A DNA stretch of 42,232 nt from an uncultured Bacteroidales bacterium (GCA_944323345.1 CALUSC010000014.1:1-42232), one strand, 5' to 3'; shown: positions 1-8,687, numbered from the stretch's first letter. Made by a program: numbers and translations. The notes: generated by a model not told the origin, from the sequence alone.

Positions 1-2
1 TG

Positions 3-75
3 AGCCACTCACGGGGATCGAACCCGCGACCTACGCGTTACGAATGCGTTGCTCTACCATCTGAGCTAAAGTGGC
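3..75 (-). tRNA. tRNA-Thr (anticodon CGT)
   Basis: The reverse complement folds as a 73-nt cloverleaf. The acceptor stem is GCCACTT/GAGTGGC with one T-G wobble, the D arm is GCTC/GAGC, and the T arm carries GGTTCGATCCC. The anticodon loop TTCGTAA places CGT at positions 40-42 of the window, which reads ACG threonine codons. The closing pair of the anticodon stem is an A-C mismatch; the other four pairs form. The discriminator is T and CCA is not encoded, as is common in Bacteroidota. The gene touches the window edge but is complete. Confidence 0.95.
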
Positions 76-111
76 TTTTGTATCTCCTGACCGGTAATCG
101 GAAAGGGACTG

Positions 112-119
112 CAAAAATA
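112..119 (-). promoter_or_regulatory. -7 box for tRNA-Thr
   Basis: On the minus strand this reads TATTTTTG, a match to the Bacteroidota -7 consensus TAnnTTTG. It lies 36 bp upstream of the mature tRNA-Thr 5' end. A weak -33 candidate (TTG, 141-143) is about 21 bp further upstream. Confidence 0.5.
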
Positions 120-160
120 GTAAAAATTTTTGATATTGCACAATCAGACACTTTATTTTT

Positions 161-1513
161 ATGGAAACTGATATTGTGATTATCGGAGCCGGAGCGGCAG
201 GGCTGATGGCTGCCATAGCGGCAGGTAATCTTGGAGCGAAGACTGTCATCGTGGAGAAGATGCCCAGACCAGGAAGAAAAATCATGATCACCGGGAAAGG
301 CCGCTGTAATATGACCAACCTCAAGGACTGGAACGAATTTTCCGCACATATACACCCGAAAGCCAATTTTCTCAAAAATTCCTTTTTTAATTTTCCTCCG
401 GAAAAGACAGTGGATTTTTTCAGGCGGAACGGACTGGCTACAGTAGCGGAACGGGGAGACAGAGTATTTCCTGAGTCACACAGGGCCATGGACGTGGTAG
501 ATACGCTGACACGGGCTGTTTCCGATGCCGGCGTCAGAATTATGACAGGAATGCCGGTCGGGAGGATTTCAGGTACCGACGGACATTTTACAGTATATAC
601 TGAAAACAGAGAAGAAATCAAATGCAGCAAAATAATTATCGCTACCGGAGGCCTGTCATATCCCGCTACAGGTTCGACAGGCGACGGATACGGATGGGCA
701 GAAAGAGCTGGGCACAGAATAACGCCATGCTTTCCGTCATTGACAGCGCTTGTCCCGTCCGGATACAAGATATTGCAGGATAACACATCGGGGAAAGGAC
801 ACATAGACAAAGACCTGCCGCTTTCGGAACTGGGCAGGAAACTCGCAGGCAATGCTCTGAAAAACATATCTCTGGGAGTACTGATAGACGGGAAACACGT
901 CATTGAAGAATTCGGGGACATCGATTTCACGGATGGCGGCATAGAAGGTCCCGTCGGCTTCAAGGTCAGCCGCAAATGCGTCAAGGCCATATGCAACGGT
1001 TCCAAAATCACCCTCACTCTGGATATGAAGCCGGCAGTCTCACAGGATGCCCTCGACAGGAAAATAAGCGTGCTTTGGGAAAGCATTCAGGCCGACAGCC
1101 GCAGCAAAGGCAAAAACATGTCTTTCAGATTCAGGATATTGCTCGGCAAACTGATGCCGGTATCTCTCGTGGACGGATTTCTCAGATATTATCCGGACCC
1201 GGACGTAAGGAATCTGGGGAAAAGACTCAAATGCTGGAAATTCGAGATTCCGGGATTCGTAGGGTATGAAAGATGCGTCGTGACGGCCGGAGGCGTGTCC
1301 ACGGATGACGTTTCGCCACGGACAATGGAATCCAGAATCGTCCCAGGGCTGTATTTTGCAGGGGAAATACTGGACATCGACGGAGATACCGGAGGGTATA
1401 ATCTGCAGGCTGCTTTTTCCACCGGCGTCATGGCAGGTGAAGCATGCGCTAAATCACTCCTGAACCTATCATCTCATCATTGTCATACCACACGGCAAAC
1501 TGGCCTGGAGTAA
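161..1513 (+). CDS. HI0933/BaiN-family FAD-dependent oxidoreductase
   Basis: This 450-aa flavoprotein belongs to the HI0933-like family (aminoacetone-oxidase/BaiN type), a soluble FAD enzyme of unsettled substrate; some relatives reduce bile-acid intermediates. The N terminus has a Rossmann dinucleotide motif GAGAAGLMAA at about residues 9-18, then the family signature PGRKIMITGKGRCNMTN at about 37-53. A second FAD-contact segment, GLYFAGEILDIDGDTGGYNLQ, lies near residue 400 and is typical of the family. The family usually ends a few residues after the GxxAGxxA helix near residue 425; here the frame runs about 20 residues further, across the 3' end of the opposing mnmA gene. The start is the ATG 85 bp upstream of the tRNA-Thr gene end, just before the Rossmann strand. 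The family call is secure; the substrate is unknown. Confidence 0.9.
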   Translation: METDIVIIGAGAAGLMAAIAAGNLGAKTVIVEKMPRPGRKIMITGKGRCNMTNLKDWNEFSAHIHPKANFLKNSFFNFPPEKTVDFFRRNGLATVAERGDRVFPESHRAMDVVDTLTRAVSDAGVRIMTGMPVGRISGTDGHFTVYTENREEIKCSKIIIATGGLSYPATGSTGDGYGWAERAGHRITPCFPSLTALVPSGYKILQDNTSGKGHIDKDLPLSELGRKLAGNALKNISLGVLIDGKHVIEEFGDIDFTDGGIEGPVGFKVSRKCVKAICNGSKITLTLDMKPAVSQDALDRKISVLWESIQADSRSKGKNMSFRFRILLGKLMPVSLVDGFLRYYPDPDVRNLGKRLKCWKFEIPGFVGYERCVVTAGGVSTDDVSPRTMESRIVPGLYFAGEILDIDGDTGGYNLQAAFSTGVMAGEACAKSLLNLSSHHCHTTRQTGLE

Positions 1514-2888
1514 TTCCGCGCTGAGGTTCGTCGAAAAGAATGAAAAGTCCGTTCCTGCGCATAATCAGAGTCGCATCCTGCAGGGGCTGGCGATACCTGA
1601 TCCTTACTCGGTAACGGCGTATTTCGCCTTCGGCCATGGGCATGTCTTCCCTGATCCAGTGCACGTCTTCCGGAGATATCCTGAGACAACTTCTCGACAA
1701 TCCCTTGTGCGTATGGCCTTCGCCCACATATATCCTGTTGGAAACAATATCGGTGGCAATAACGAAAAGGCTGTCCTTATGGCCTCCGATGTTCAATCCT
1801 TTACGCTGGCCTATCGTATAGAACTGGGCTCCGTCATGCTTTCCTATTATCTTGCCGAAAGGATTTTCCCTGTATCTGGTCTTCTTTACATGCTTCTTTC
1901 CGGAACGGTAAGTCTCCGTTTCGAAAATGATGTCATCATAGCACACAGGTTCGGCAAGTCTTGACAGATCGTCATCGGATAAAGCCGCAATCTTGTCAGG
2001 GTCAAATATTCCGTCCGACGAACATCCGCTTTCGAAATCCGGATTTCCGAGAACAGTCTTTTCCCTGACCGGATCATTGACTTTAAGAGATTTGGTTTCG
2101 GAAATATAAGACGTGACCATATCCGGAGGAGCCGCAATGCCGTCCTTTTCAAGACTCTGCAATGTACGTTTCAGAAAATCATAATGGCTGTTTGCAGAAA
2201 AATATGCATCGTAAACCTCTATGACATCGCCTTCGCAAGGCTTGAGCTTCTGCTGAAGGAAAACGGGAAGATCGACTTTGCCCACAAAGCATATACCCTG
2301 TGAATCTTTCTTGTCCGCTGAAGGAAGGTCAGCCTCTGCCGCAATCCTCCTTACCTCAGGCTTGTCCAGCTCCCCTATCGGAAACAATGCTCTGGAGAGC
2401 TGTGCCTGTGTAAGCTGGCAGAGGAAATAGCTCTGGTCCTTGTTCGGATCCGAGCCGGCGAATATCCTGTAAACTGTTTTTCCGTCGGGTCCCTGGATTT
2501 CATCCTTACGGCAATAATGGCCCGTCGCCACATAATCCGCCCCAAGTTTCAGCGCACACTTCATGAAAGCGTCGAATTTGATTTCCCTGTTGCACAGGAC
2601 ATCAGGGTTGGGAGTCCTGCCCTTGGAATATTCATCGAACATATAATCGACCACACGCCGCCTATACTCGGAACTCAAATCGACGAAATAGAACGGAATC
2701 CCGATTTTCCTCGCTACCATTTCGGCTACGAAACGGTCTTCTTCCCACTCGCAGTCTCCGTGAAGAGTACCTGTCGTATCATGCCAGTTCTGCATGAAAA
2801 GCGCAAATACGTCATAACCGGCCCTTTTAAGAAGAAGGGCGGCCACACTCGAATCCACTCCGCCGGATAATCCGATACAAACTTTCAT
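1449..2888 (-). CDS. mnmA: tRNA-specific 2-thiouridylase MnmA, with large insertion
   Basis: MnmA activates U34 of Lys, Glu and Gln tRNAs by adenylation and transfers sulfur to it in the cytoplasm. The PP-loop SGGVDSS lies at residues 8-14. The catalytic cysteine pair is present as GRTPNPDVLCN (Cys99) and DSQGICFVG (Cys200). The conserved YTIGQRKGLNIGG lies at about 357-369, and the C-terminal beta-barrel ends at the stop with ITPGQFAVWY. The start is the ATG at 2888, right before the first beta strand; a further in-frame upstream start would only add 11 unconserved residues. At 479 aa it is about 110 residues longer than typical MnmA (about 360-370 aa). The extra length sits between GDVIEVY and GKIIGKHDG (about 227-344). 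Its 3' end overlaps the convergent flavoprotein gene by 65 bp. Confidence 0.94.
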   Translation of the reverse strand: MKVCIGLSGGVDSSVAALLLKRAGYDVFALFMQNWHDTTGTLHGDCEWEEDRFVAEMVARKIGIPFYFVDLSSEYRRRVVDYMFDEYSKGRTPNPDVLCNREIKFDAFMKCALKLGADYVATGHYCRKDEIQGPDGKTVYRIFAGSDPNKDQSYFLCQLTQAQLSRALFPIGELDKPEVRRIAAEADLPSADKKDSQGICFVGKVDLPVFLQQKLKPCEGDVIEVYDAYFSANSHYDFLKRTLQSLEKDGIAAPPDMVTSYISETKSLKVNDPVREKTVLGNPDFESGCSSDGIFDPDKIAALSDDDLSRLAEPVCYDDIIFETETYRSGKKHVKKTRYRENPFGKIIGKHDGAQFYTIGQRKGLNIGGHKDSLFVIATDIVSNRIYVGEGHTHKGLSRSCLRISPEDVHWIREDMPMAEGEIRRYRVRIRYRQPLQDATLIMRRNGLFILFDEPQRGITPGQFAVWYDNDEMIGSGVI

Positions 2889-2937
2889 AAGCGATACAGT
2901 ATCTTCGGTCTGCACGACCAATAAGGAAAATTTTTAT

Positions 2938-2945
2938 TATATTTG
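2938..2945 (+). promoter_or_regulatory. -7 box of cdd, almost at the start codon
   Basis: TATATTTG matches TAnnTTTG exactly and lies only 7 bp before the cdd ATG at 2953. Initiation at the usual distance would give a leader of a few nucleotides or none. No good -33 TTTG is seen 19-20 bp upstream. Confidence 0.6.
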
Positions 2946-2952
2946 TTGAGTT

Positions 2953-3429
2953 ATGGTACTGAAAGAATTAAACATACGTTTCCGTGAATATGAAAATATC
3001 TCGGAACTGGCGGAAGAGGACAGGCTTCTGGCAGAAGAAGCAGTAAAAGCTACAGCCAATTCATATTCGCCATATTCAAGGTTTCATGTCGGGGCCGCCC
3101 TGAAACTTTCCAACGGGAAAATCGTACATGGCAGCAACCAGGAAAACATCGCGTACCCGTCAGGTCTGTGTGCCGAAAGGACTGCCATGTTTTATGCGAG
3201 TGCGGAATACCCGGACGCAGGAATGGAAGCCATCGCCATAGCGGCATCCAAAAACGGACAGATCTGTGAGATGCCGGCCACTCCGTGCGGGGCATGCAGG
3301 CAGGTCATGGCCGAATACCAGGACAAATCAGGCCGTCAGATGAAAATAATTCTCGTCGGCAGTAAGAAAATCATGATATTCGACAAGGTCGATGACATGC
3401 TCCCGTTCATTTTCGACAGTCTGAAATAA
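2953..3429 (+). CDS. cdd: cytidine deaminase
   Basis: Cdd hydrolyses cytidine and deoxycytidine to uridine and deoxyuridine in pyrimidine salvage. The 158-aa protein is the short, tetramer-forming class. Substrate residues appear in FHVGAAL (about 44-50) and NQENIAYPSG. The zinc site is CAER (Cys73, catalytic Glu75) and PCGACRQ (Cys112, Cys115). The N-terminal 30 residues are variable, as in other family members. It is divergent from mnmA, with 64 bp between the two starts, and followed directly by the SRP RNA gene, which has its own promoter. Confidence 0.95.
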   Translation: MVLKELNIRFREYENISELAEEDRLLAEEAVKATANSYSPYSRFHVGAALKLSNGKIVHGSNQENIAYPSGLCAERTAMFYASAEYPDAGMEAIAIAASKNGQICEMPATPCGACRQVMAEYQDKSGRQMKIILVGSKKIMIFDKVDDMLPFIFDSLK

Positions 3430-3431
3430 TT

Positions 3432-3461
3432 TTTGTATTCCAGAAAAAAACACTACATTTG
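3432..3461 (+). promoter_or_regulatory. Promoter of the SRP RNA gene (-33/-7)
   Basis: TTTG at 3432-3435 and TACATTTG at 3454-3461, separated by 18 bp, match the Bacteroidota -33/-7 promoter. The RNA 5' end predicted by base pairing (3467) is 6 bp after the -7 box, which fits. The -33 element begins 3 bp after the cdd stop codon. Confidence 0.8.
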
Positions 3462-3466
3462 CAGTC

Positions 3467-3563
3467 GGGTAAGTCATACACGACCAGCTCCTGCTGAATT
3501 CCCCCAGGACCGGAAGGTAGCAAGGGTAAGCGGTTGTAGCGGTGCGATGTATTAAGCTTACCC
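3467..3563 (+). ncRNA. ffs: Small bacterial SRP RNA (4.5S RNA)
   Basis: This is a 97-nt RNA of the small bacterial SRP class, which binds Ffh and guides co-translational targeting to the membrane. The diagnostic domain IV is present: CAGGACCGGAAGGTAGCAAG, with the GGAA tetraloop and the asymmetric internal loop that the Ffh M domain binds. The ends pair as GGGTAAG (3467-3473) with CTTACCC (3557-3563), closing the long hairpin, and seven T residues follow. Its protein partner Ffh is encoded at 19364-20698. Confidence 0.93.
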
Positions 3564-3570
3564 TTTTTTT
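3557..3570 (+). terminator. Intrinsic terminator of the SRP RNA
   Basis: The 3' strand of the closing helix of the SRP RNA (CTTACCC) is followed at once by TTTTTTT (3564-3570), so the RNA's own hairpin can serve as terminator. The bactofilin stop codon on the other strand is 5 bp further on. Confidence 0.7.
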
Positions 3571-3574
3571 GTAT

Positions 3575-4009
3575 CTACTCTTTCTTCTGGGCATGCTGCG
3601 AAACTGCCTCAGGTCGCGGCTGTTCTTTCCCGGACATGACAGCCGCAACCTTGTCATATTCCTGTTCGGTAATCATCTTGCATGAGCCGTTGAATGCGGC
3701 ACCGAGTTCAACAATAAGCTTGCGGACACTCAATTCGCCCTCCACCGAACACTCGCTCTTGATGGCCATGGTATCCTTTACGGTAAAGCTTCCTTTGGTC
3801 TTGCCCCAGACATCAGCATTAATACATGCTATTTTCGCATTGACTTCCGCACTTTCCCCTATCACGACCTTTCCTTCCGAAACTATGCTGCCCTCGAACT
3901 TACCGTCTATTCTCAGATCGTTCGGAGATATGATTTCACCTTTGAAGTACGTACCTGCCGATATGCGGCTTACCAGGTTTACATTTGCCGCCTGTTCAAT
4001 TTTAGCCAT
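3575..4009 (-). CDS. Bactofilin (polymer-forming cytoskeletal protein)
   Basis: Bactofilins (DUF583) are small beta-helix proteins that self-assemble without nucleotide into filaments that organise cell shape or wall synthesis. The 144-aa sequence has the core repeat pattern of hydrophobic beta rungs, from about residue 18 to 115: GTYFKGEI, LRIDGKFEGSI, KVVIGESAEVNAKI, DVWGKTKGSF, SECSVEGEL. A charged C-terminal tail follows (about 120-144). There is no membrane segment. It lies 30 bp downstream of secA on the same strand and is probably co-transcribed with it. The start at 4009 precedes the first conserved rung by the usual length. Confidence 0.9.
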   Translation of the reverse strand: MAKIEQAANVNLVSRISAGTYFKGEIISPNDLRIDGKFEGSIVSEGKVVIGESAEVNAKIACINADVWGKTKGSFTVKDTMAIKSECSVEGELSVRKLIVELGAAFNGSCKMITEQEYDKVAAVMSGKEQPRPEAVSQHAQKKE

Positions 4010-4039
4010 AATATATTATCTTTTTGATTCCTGTTACGA

Positions 4040-7000
4040 TTAAAGATTCCGTCCGTGGCAATTCTTGTATTTCTTGCCTGAACCGCACGGACACGGGTCG
4101 TTTCTTCCCACAGTCTTCTCGACATGTACCGGCATCCTGCTCTTCTGGTCAGGTCCGTTCGTCACCATATCCGTACGGCTCGTACGCATCTGGCTCATGT
4201 CAGGTTTGCGTGCCGGGGCGGGAGCCTGCGCCTGGGAAGCGTCCCTGAGCGGGATATGCGCTCTGAAAAGGAACGACAGAATATCCTTGTTCAGGGATTC
4301 GAGCATGGACTTGAAGAGGTTGAAGCTCTCGAACTTGTATATAAGCAGAGGATCTTTCTGCTCGTACGTGGCATTCTGCACGGACTGTTTCAGGTCATCC
4401 ATATCACGAAGATGCTCTTTCCAGTGCTCGTCGATCTGATAAAGGGTGATGGTCTTGCTCAATGCCCTGGCTATCTCCTTGCCTTCAGTCTCATAGGCTT
4501 TCTTTAGGTTTACGGAAAGAGTCAGCATCTTGCGGCCGTCAGATATAGGAATGGCTATATTCTGATAAATGGCGCCCTGCTTTTCATATACTTCCTTAAT
4601 TATAGGATAAGCTTTCTGCACCATGGTATCCATCCTGCGCGAATAGACTTCCAGCATATTATGGAAAAGGCGTTCGCTCAGGTCCTTTGGAGTAGCCTTG
4701 TTATAAAACGCCTCATCGAAGCCTGCGTCTATGGACATCAGGCGCATTACGGCCTCGTTGAATGATGCGAAATCATAGCCTTCGCAATTTTCCACAAGAA
4801 TATCGGCAGTATCCTGCATCATGTTCATGACATCGATATCGACCCTGTCTCCTACCAGGGCATTGCGCCTCTTGGTGTAAATGACTTCCCTCTGGGAATT
4901 CATCACATCATCATATTCGAGCAGTCTCTTTCTGATACCGAAGTTGTTTTCTTCCACTTTCTTCTGGGCGCGTTCGATGGAATTGGAAAGCATGGACGAC
5001 TCCAGGGCTTCATTATCCTGCATTCCGAGTTTGTCCACCACCGCGGCTATCCTTTCGGAACCGAAAAGCCTCATCAGCTTGTCTTCGAGAGATACGTAGA
5101 AAGTGGAAGAACCCGGATCTCCCTGACGTCCTGCACGGCCCCTGAGCTGGCGGTCCACACGGCGGCTGTCATGTCTTTCCGTACCGATGATGGCGAGACC
5201 TCCTGCCTTGCGGACTTCGTCTGAAAGCTTGATGTCGGTACCACGTCCGGCCATGTTGGTGGCTATGGTCACGGTGCTGGACTGGCCTGCATGGGCTACG
5301 ACCTCGGCTTCTCTGGCGTGCTGCTTGGCATTGAGGACCTGATGCTGTATACCTCTGAGCTTGAGCATTCTGCTCAAGAGCTCCGACGTCTCGACGTCGG
5401 TGGTGCCGACCAGCACCGGCCGGCCCTCAGAGGTCAGCTCCACAATCTTGTTTATCACCGCCTCGTATTTTGCCTTCTTCGTCTTGTATATAAGATCGTC
5501 ATTATCCTTTCTGGCTATAGGCCTGTTCGTCGGAATGACCACCACATCCAGTTTGTAAATGGACCAGAACTCCCCGGCCTCCGTCTCTGCAGTACCGGTC
5601 ATGCCGGCCAGCTTGTGATACATACGGAAATAATTCTGGAGGGTAATAGTGGCGAATGTCTGCGTGGCAGCCTCCACCTTCACATTCTCCTTGGCCTCCA
5701 CCGCCTGATGCAAACCGTCGCTCCAGCGGCGGCCTTCCATGATACGGCCCGTCTGCTCGTCCACGATTTTCACCTTGTTGTCCATAATGACGTAGTCGAT
5801 ATCCTTCTCGAACATCGCATACGCCTTGAGCAGCTGATTTACGGTATGGACCCGTTCTGACTTCAGGGCGAAATCAGCCATTATCTCGTCTTTCTTCACA
5901 CTCTTCTCCTCGGCAGACAAGTCGCTTTTCTCCACTTCGGCTATCGCACTGCCCACATCCGGAAGGATGAAGAACTTCGGATCCGAAAGAGTGCCGCTGA
6001 GCAGATCGTGCCCGTTGTCGGTCATTTCCACTGCATGCTGTTTCTCGTTTATCACGAAAAACAGAGGATCCGTCACGACCGGCATTTCCCTCTCGTTGTC
6101 CTGGATATAATAATTTTCCGTCTTCTGCAGAATCTGCTTTATTCCGGGCTCGCTGAGATACTTTATCAGCGGTTTGTATTTCGGAAGACCCTTGTATGCC
6201 CTGAGCAGCAGTTTTCCGCCCTCCCTTTCATCGCCTTCGGCAATGAGTTTCTTGGCTTCATTGAGCGTGGATGTGACCAGAGTCTTCTGATTGTTATACA
6301 GCTTTTCCACATAAGGCTTGAAATCTATGTACTGCTGGTCTTCGCCTTTCGGTACAGGACCGGATATGATAAGCGGAGTCCTCGCATCGTCGATAAGGAC
6401 GGAGTCGACCTCATCGACTATTGCATAATGATGCTTTCTCTGTACCAGGTCATTGACCGATACGGCCATGTTGTCCCTCAGGTAGTCGAAACCGAATTCA
6501 TTGTTGGTACCGAACGTGATGTCGCAGGCGTAAGCCCTTTTTCTGGATTCGCTGTTAGGCTGGTGTTTGTCTATACAGTCGACTGAAAGTCCGTGGAACA
6601 TATAGAGAGGTCCCATCCACTCCGAGTCTCGTTTCGACAGATAGTCATTCACGGTCACCACATGGACACCCTTGCCGGCAAGAGCATTGAGGAATACAGG
6701 AAGAGTGGCGACCAGAGTCTTTCCCTCTCCCGTAGCCATCTCGGCGATCTTTCCCTGATGCAGGACTATTCCTCCGATAAGCTGGACATCATAATGCACC
6801 ATGTCCCAGGTGATTTCATTTCCGCCCGCCATCCAGTGGTTCTGCCATACGGCCTCATCCCCTTCTATCTTTACAAAATCCTTTGTCGTGCTGAGAGTAC
6901 GGTCGAAGTCAGTCGCCTTCACACGGATTTCCGGATTCTCCTTGAACCTGCGCGCAGTAGACTTCATAACTGCAAAAGCCTCAGGGAGTATCTCATTGAG

Positions 7001-7309
7001 GACTTTCTCGATCTCTTCATCGACTTTCTTCACCAGTTTGTCGGATTCGGTAGCCAATGCTTCCTTCCTGTCGAGCGGAATATCCTTTTCCAGTTCTTCC
7101 TTGATCTGCGCTATCCTCGTCTCATCTTCGGAAATCCTGTCCCTGATAATCTGTTTCAGCTCCGCGGACTTGGCCCTGAGCTCGTCGACAGACAATTTAT
7201 CTATGACCGTATAGGCTTCCAGAACCTTTGCCAGTATCGGCTGGAGCTGCTTGAGGTCTCTTTCGGCCTTGGTACCGAACATTTTCTTGAACAAATCTGC
7301 TATAGACAT
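4040..7309 (-). CDS. secA: Preprotein translocase ATPase SecA
   Basis: SecA is the cytoplasmic ATPase that drives unfolded preproteins through SecYEG. The 1089-aa protein has Walker A GEGKT at about 194-198, preceded by the Q motif region, and Walker [14 protein letters not shown] at about 297-309. The helicase-like motif [12 protein letters not shown] and the arginine-finger region [16 protein letters not shown] follow in nucleotide-binding domain 2. The C terminus carries the zinc-binding SEC-C motif [14 protein letters not shown], which contacts SecB or ribosomes. It is about 190 residues longer than E. coli SecA; extra sequence near residues 50-120 and in the preprotein cross-linking region is usual for Bacteroidota. 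Expression is likely driven by the promoter at 7382-7412, giving a leader of about 65 nt. Confidence 0.97.
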   Translation of the reverse strand: MSIADLFKKMFGTKAERDLKQLQPILAKVLEAYTVIDKLSVDELRAKSAELKQIIRDRISEDETRIAQIKEELEKDIPLDRKEALATESDKLVKKVDEEIEKVLNEILPEAFAVMKSTARRFKENPEIRVKATDFDRTLSTTKDFVKIEGDEAVWQNHWMAGGNEITWDMVHYDVQLIGGIVLHQGKIAEMATGEGKTLVATLPVFLNALAGKGVHVVTVNDYLSKRDSEWMGPLYMFHGLSVDCIDKHQPNSESRKRAYACDITFGTNNEFGFDYLRDNMAVSVNDLVQRKHHYAIVDEVDSVLIDDARTPLIISGPVPKGEDQQYIDFKPYVEKLYNNQKTLVTSTLNEAKKLIAEGDEREGGKLLLRAYKGLPKYKPLIKYLSEPGIKQILQKTENYYIQDNEREMPVVTDPLFFVINEKQHAVEMTDNGHDLLSGTLSDPKFFILPDVGSAIAEVEKSDLSAEEKSVKKDEIMADFALKSERVHTVNQLLKAYAMFEKDIDYVIMDNKVKIVDEQTGRIMEGRRWSDGLHQAVEAKENVKVEAATQTFATITLQNYFRMYHKLAGMTGTAETEAGEFWSIYKLDVVVIPTNRPIARKDNDDLIYKTKKAKYEAVINKIVELTSEGRPVLVGTTDVETSELLSRMLKLRGIQHQVLNAKQHAREAEVVAHAGQSSTVTIATNMAGRGTDIKLSDEVRKAGGLAIIGTERHDSRRVDRQLRGRAGRQGDPGSSTFYVSLEDKLMRLFGSERIAAVVDKLGMQDNEALESSMLSNSIERAQKKVEENNFGIRKRLLEYDDVMNSQREVIYTKRRNALVGDRVDIDVMNMMQDTADILVENCEGYDFASFNEAVMRLMSIDAGFDEAFYNKATPKDLSERLFHNMLEVYSRRMDTMVQKAYPIIKEVYEKQGAIYQNIAIPISDGRKMLTLSVNLKKAYETEGKEIARALSKTITLYQIDEHWKEHLRDMDDLKQSVQNATYEQKDPLLIYKFESFNLFKSMLESLNKDILSFLFRAHIPLRDASQAQAPAPARKPDMSQMRTSRTDMVTNGPDQKSRMPVHVEKTVGRNDPCPCGSGKKYKNCHGRNL

Positions 7310-7381
7310 ATATGTATTCCTTTAATTCAACTTAAATTACAAGCCGTTTTCCCCGCACAAAAAGCCGGAAAAACAATCTGA

Positions 7382-7412
7382 CAAATATAATTATATTTAA
7401 GGACAATACAAA
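7382..7412 (-). promoter_or_regulatory. Promoter of secA (-33/-7)
   Basis: On the minus strand, TTTG at 7412-7409 and TATATTTG at 7389-7382 are separated by 19 bp, a full match to the Bacteroidota consensus. The -33 box coincides with the T-rich tail of the terminator palindrome of the upstream aminotransferase gene, so the end of one transcription unit and the start of the next share bases. Confidence 0.8.
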
Positions 7413-7439
7413 AATATTGACAGGCATGCCTGTCAATAT
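7410..7439 (-). terminator. Perfect 26-bp palindrome, probable terminator of the aminotransferase gene
   Basis: Bases 7414-7439 form a perfect 26-bp palindrome, with arms ATATTGACAGG and CCTGTCAATAT around CATG. Read on the minus strand it is followed by TTTT (7413-7410), as an intrinsic terminator would be. It begins 51 bp beyond the aminotransferase stop codon. Because the symmetry is perfect through the centre it could also be an operator for a dimeric regulator acting on secA. Confidence 0.65.
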
Positions 7440-7490
7440 AAATGATTATCCAGCAATTTACGGGATAGGACGGCTTCCGCAGACGCGATA

Positions 7491-8687
7491 TCAGAGAGTG
7501 CGGCCCGGATACTGCTCCAACGCCTTTCCCAAAAGGAAAGCGGCCCGCTGCAGGTCTTCCGATTTCAATACATAGGCCATCCTGACCTGATTCGTACCGA
7601 GCCCTGGAGTGATATAGAAGCCGTTGGCAGGAGCCATCATCACGCTTTCGCCTTCATGGCTGAAATCGGAAAGACACCATGAGCAGAATTTCTCGGCATC
7701 ATCCACCGGCAGGGCGACCATGGCATAAAAAGCCCCGTGTGGAGTCGAAACTTTCACACCAGGTATGGCTGACAAGGCCTGGATCAGGACTTTTCTGCGC
7801 CTGTCATATTCCGAGATGACATTTTCCAGATACGACGGATCTTCCCCGCAGGATGCTTCCGCAACGATCTGGCCGAGAAGCGGAGGGCTGAGCCTGGCCT
7901 GGCAGAGTTTCAACACTCCCTGAGTGATCGACTTGTTTTTAGTGATAAGCGCCCCTACCCTGATACCGCATTCGGAATACCGCTTCGAAAACGAATCGAT
8001 AAGGACGGCGTTTTCCGCAAGTTCATCGAAATGGCCTGCCGAGAAATATTCCTGTCCGTCATATACGAACTCGCGGTACACTTCATCGGAAAAGAGATAC
8101 AGGCCATGCTTCCTGACAATATCGGCAAGCATACGCATTTCGCGGTGAGTGTACAGCGTTCCGGACGGGTTGTTCGGATTGCAGATCAGGATAGCTTTCG
8201 TCCTGTCGGTAATGAGCTCTTCGAAATGCTCCACTTCAGGAAGGGCGAAATCGTTTTCAATATGTGTCTTCAAGGTACGTACCTTCACTCCGGCCACGTC
8301 GGCGAAAGCCAGATAGTTCGCATAGGTCGGCTCCGTAGTGATCAGTTCGTCTCCCGGATCCATGCATGTCAGGAACGAGAACAGCACAGCCTCCGAGGCA
8401 CCTGTCGTCACCGTGATATCGTCAGGAGAATAATCCATGCCGTATCCTGCGTAATATTCCGAAATCTTCTGTCTCAATGACAGAAATCCCTGCGAAGGAC
8501 TGTATTCGAGCACAGTCCTGTCGATATGCCTGAGACTATCGAGTCCTCTGGCCGGAGTCTTTATGTCCGGCTGTCCTATATTCAGATGGTATATCCTTAT
8601 ACCCTTCGACTTTGCCTTATCCGCCAGTGGAGTGAGTTTCCTGATGGGCGAACTCGCCATCCCGGTGATTCTTTCCGAAATTTTCAT
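7491..8687 (-). CDS. PLP-dependent aminotransferase, class I/II
   Basis: This 398-aa fold-type I enzyme most resembles the aspartate/aromatic aminotransferase Ib group, which moves amino groups between amino acids and 2-oxo acids in the cytoplasm. Visible motifs: YHLNIGQPDIKTP (33-45, substrate entry), TTGASEA (94-100, phosphate binding), NPNNPSG (170-176), SDEVYREFVYDG (200-211) and SFSKRYSECGIRVG (232-245), in which Lys235 should form the Schiff base. The conserved arginine for the substrate carboxylate is expected in NQVRMAYV near residue 370. The substrate cannot be fixed from sequence. The gene stands alone between hmuV and secA. Confidence 0.93.
   Translation of the reverse strand: MKISERITGMASSPIRKLTPLADKAKSKGIRIYHLNIGQPDIKTPARGLDSLRHIDRTVLEYSPSQGFLSLRQKISEYYAGYGMDYSPDDITVTTGASEAVLFSFLTCMDPGDELITTEPTYANYLAFADVAGVKVRTLKTHIENDFALPEVEHFEELITDRTKAILICNPNNPSGTLYTHREMRMLADIVRKHGLYLFSDEVYREFVYDGQEYFSAGHFDELAENAVLIDSFSKRYSECGIRVGALITKNKSITQGVLKLCQARLSPPLLGQIVAEASCGEDPSYLENVISEYDRRRKVLIQALSAIPGVKVSTPHGAFYAMVALPVDDAEKFCSWCLSDFSHEGESVMMAPANGFYITPGLGTNQVRMAYVLKSEDLQRAAFLLGKALEQYPGRTL

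Noticed and set aside
31-1086. Long open frame on the minus strand opposite the HI0933-type flavoprotein gene
   Set aside because: The translation has no recognisable family and lies antisense to a clearly conserved protein; it also runs over the tRNA-Thr gene.
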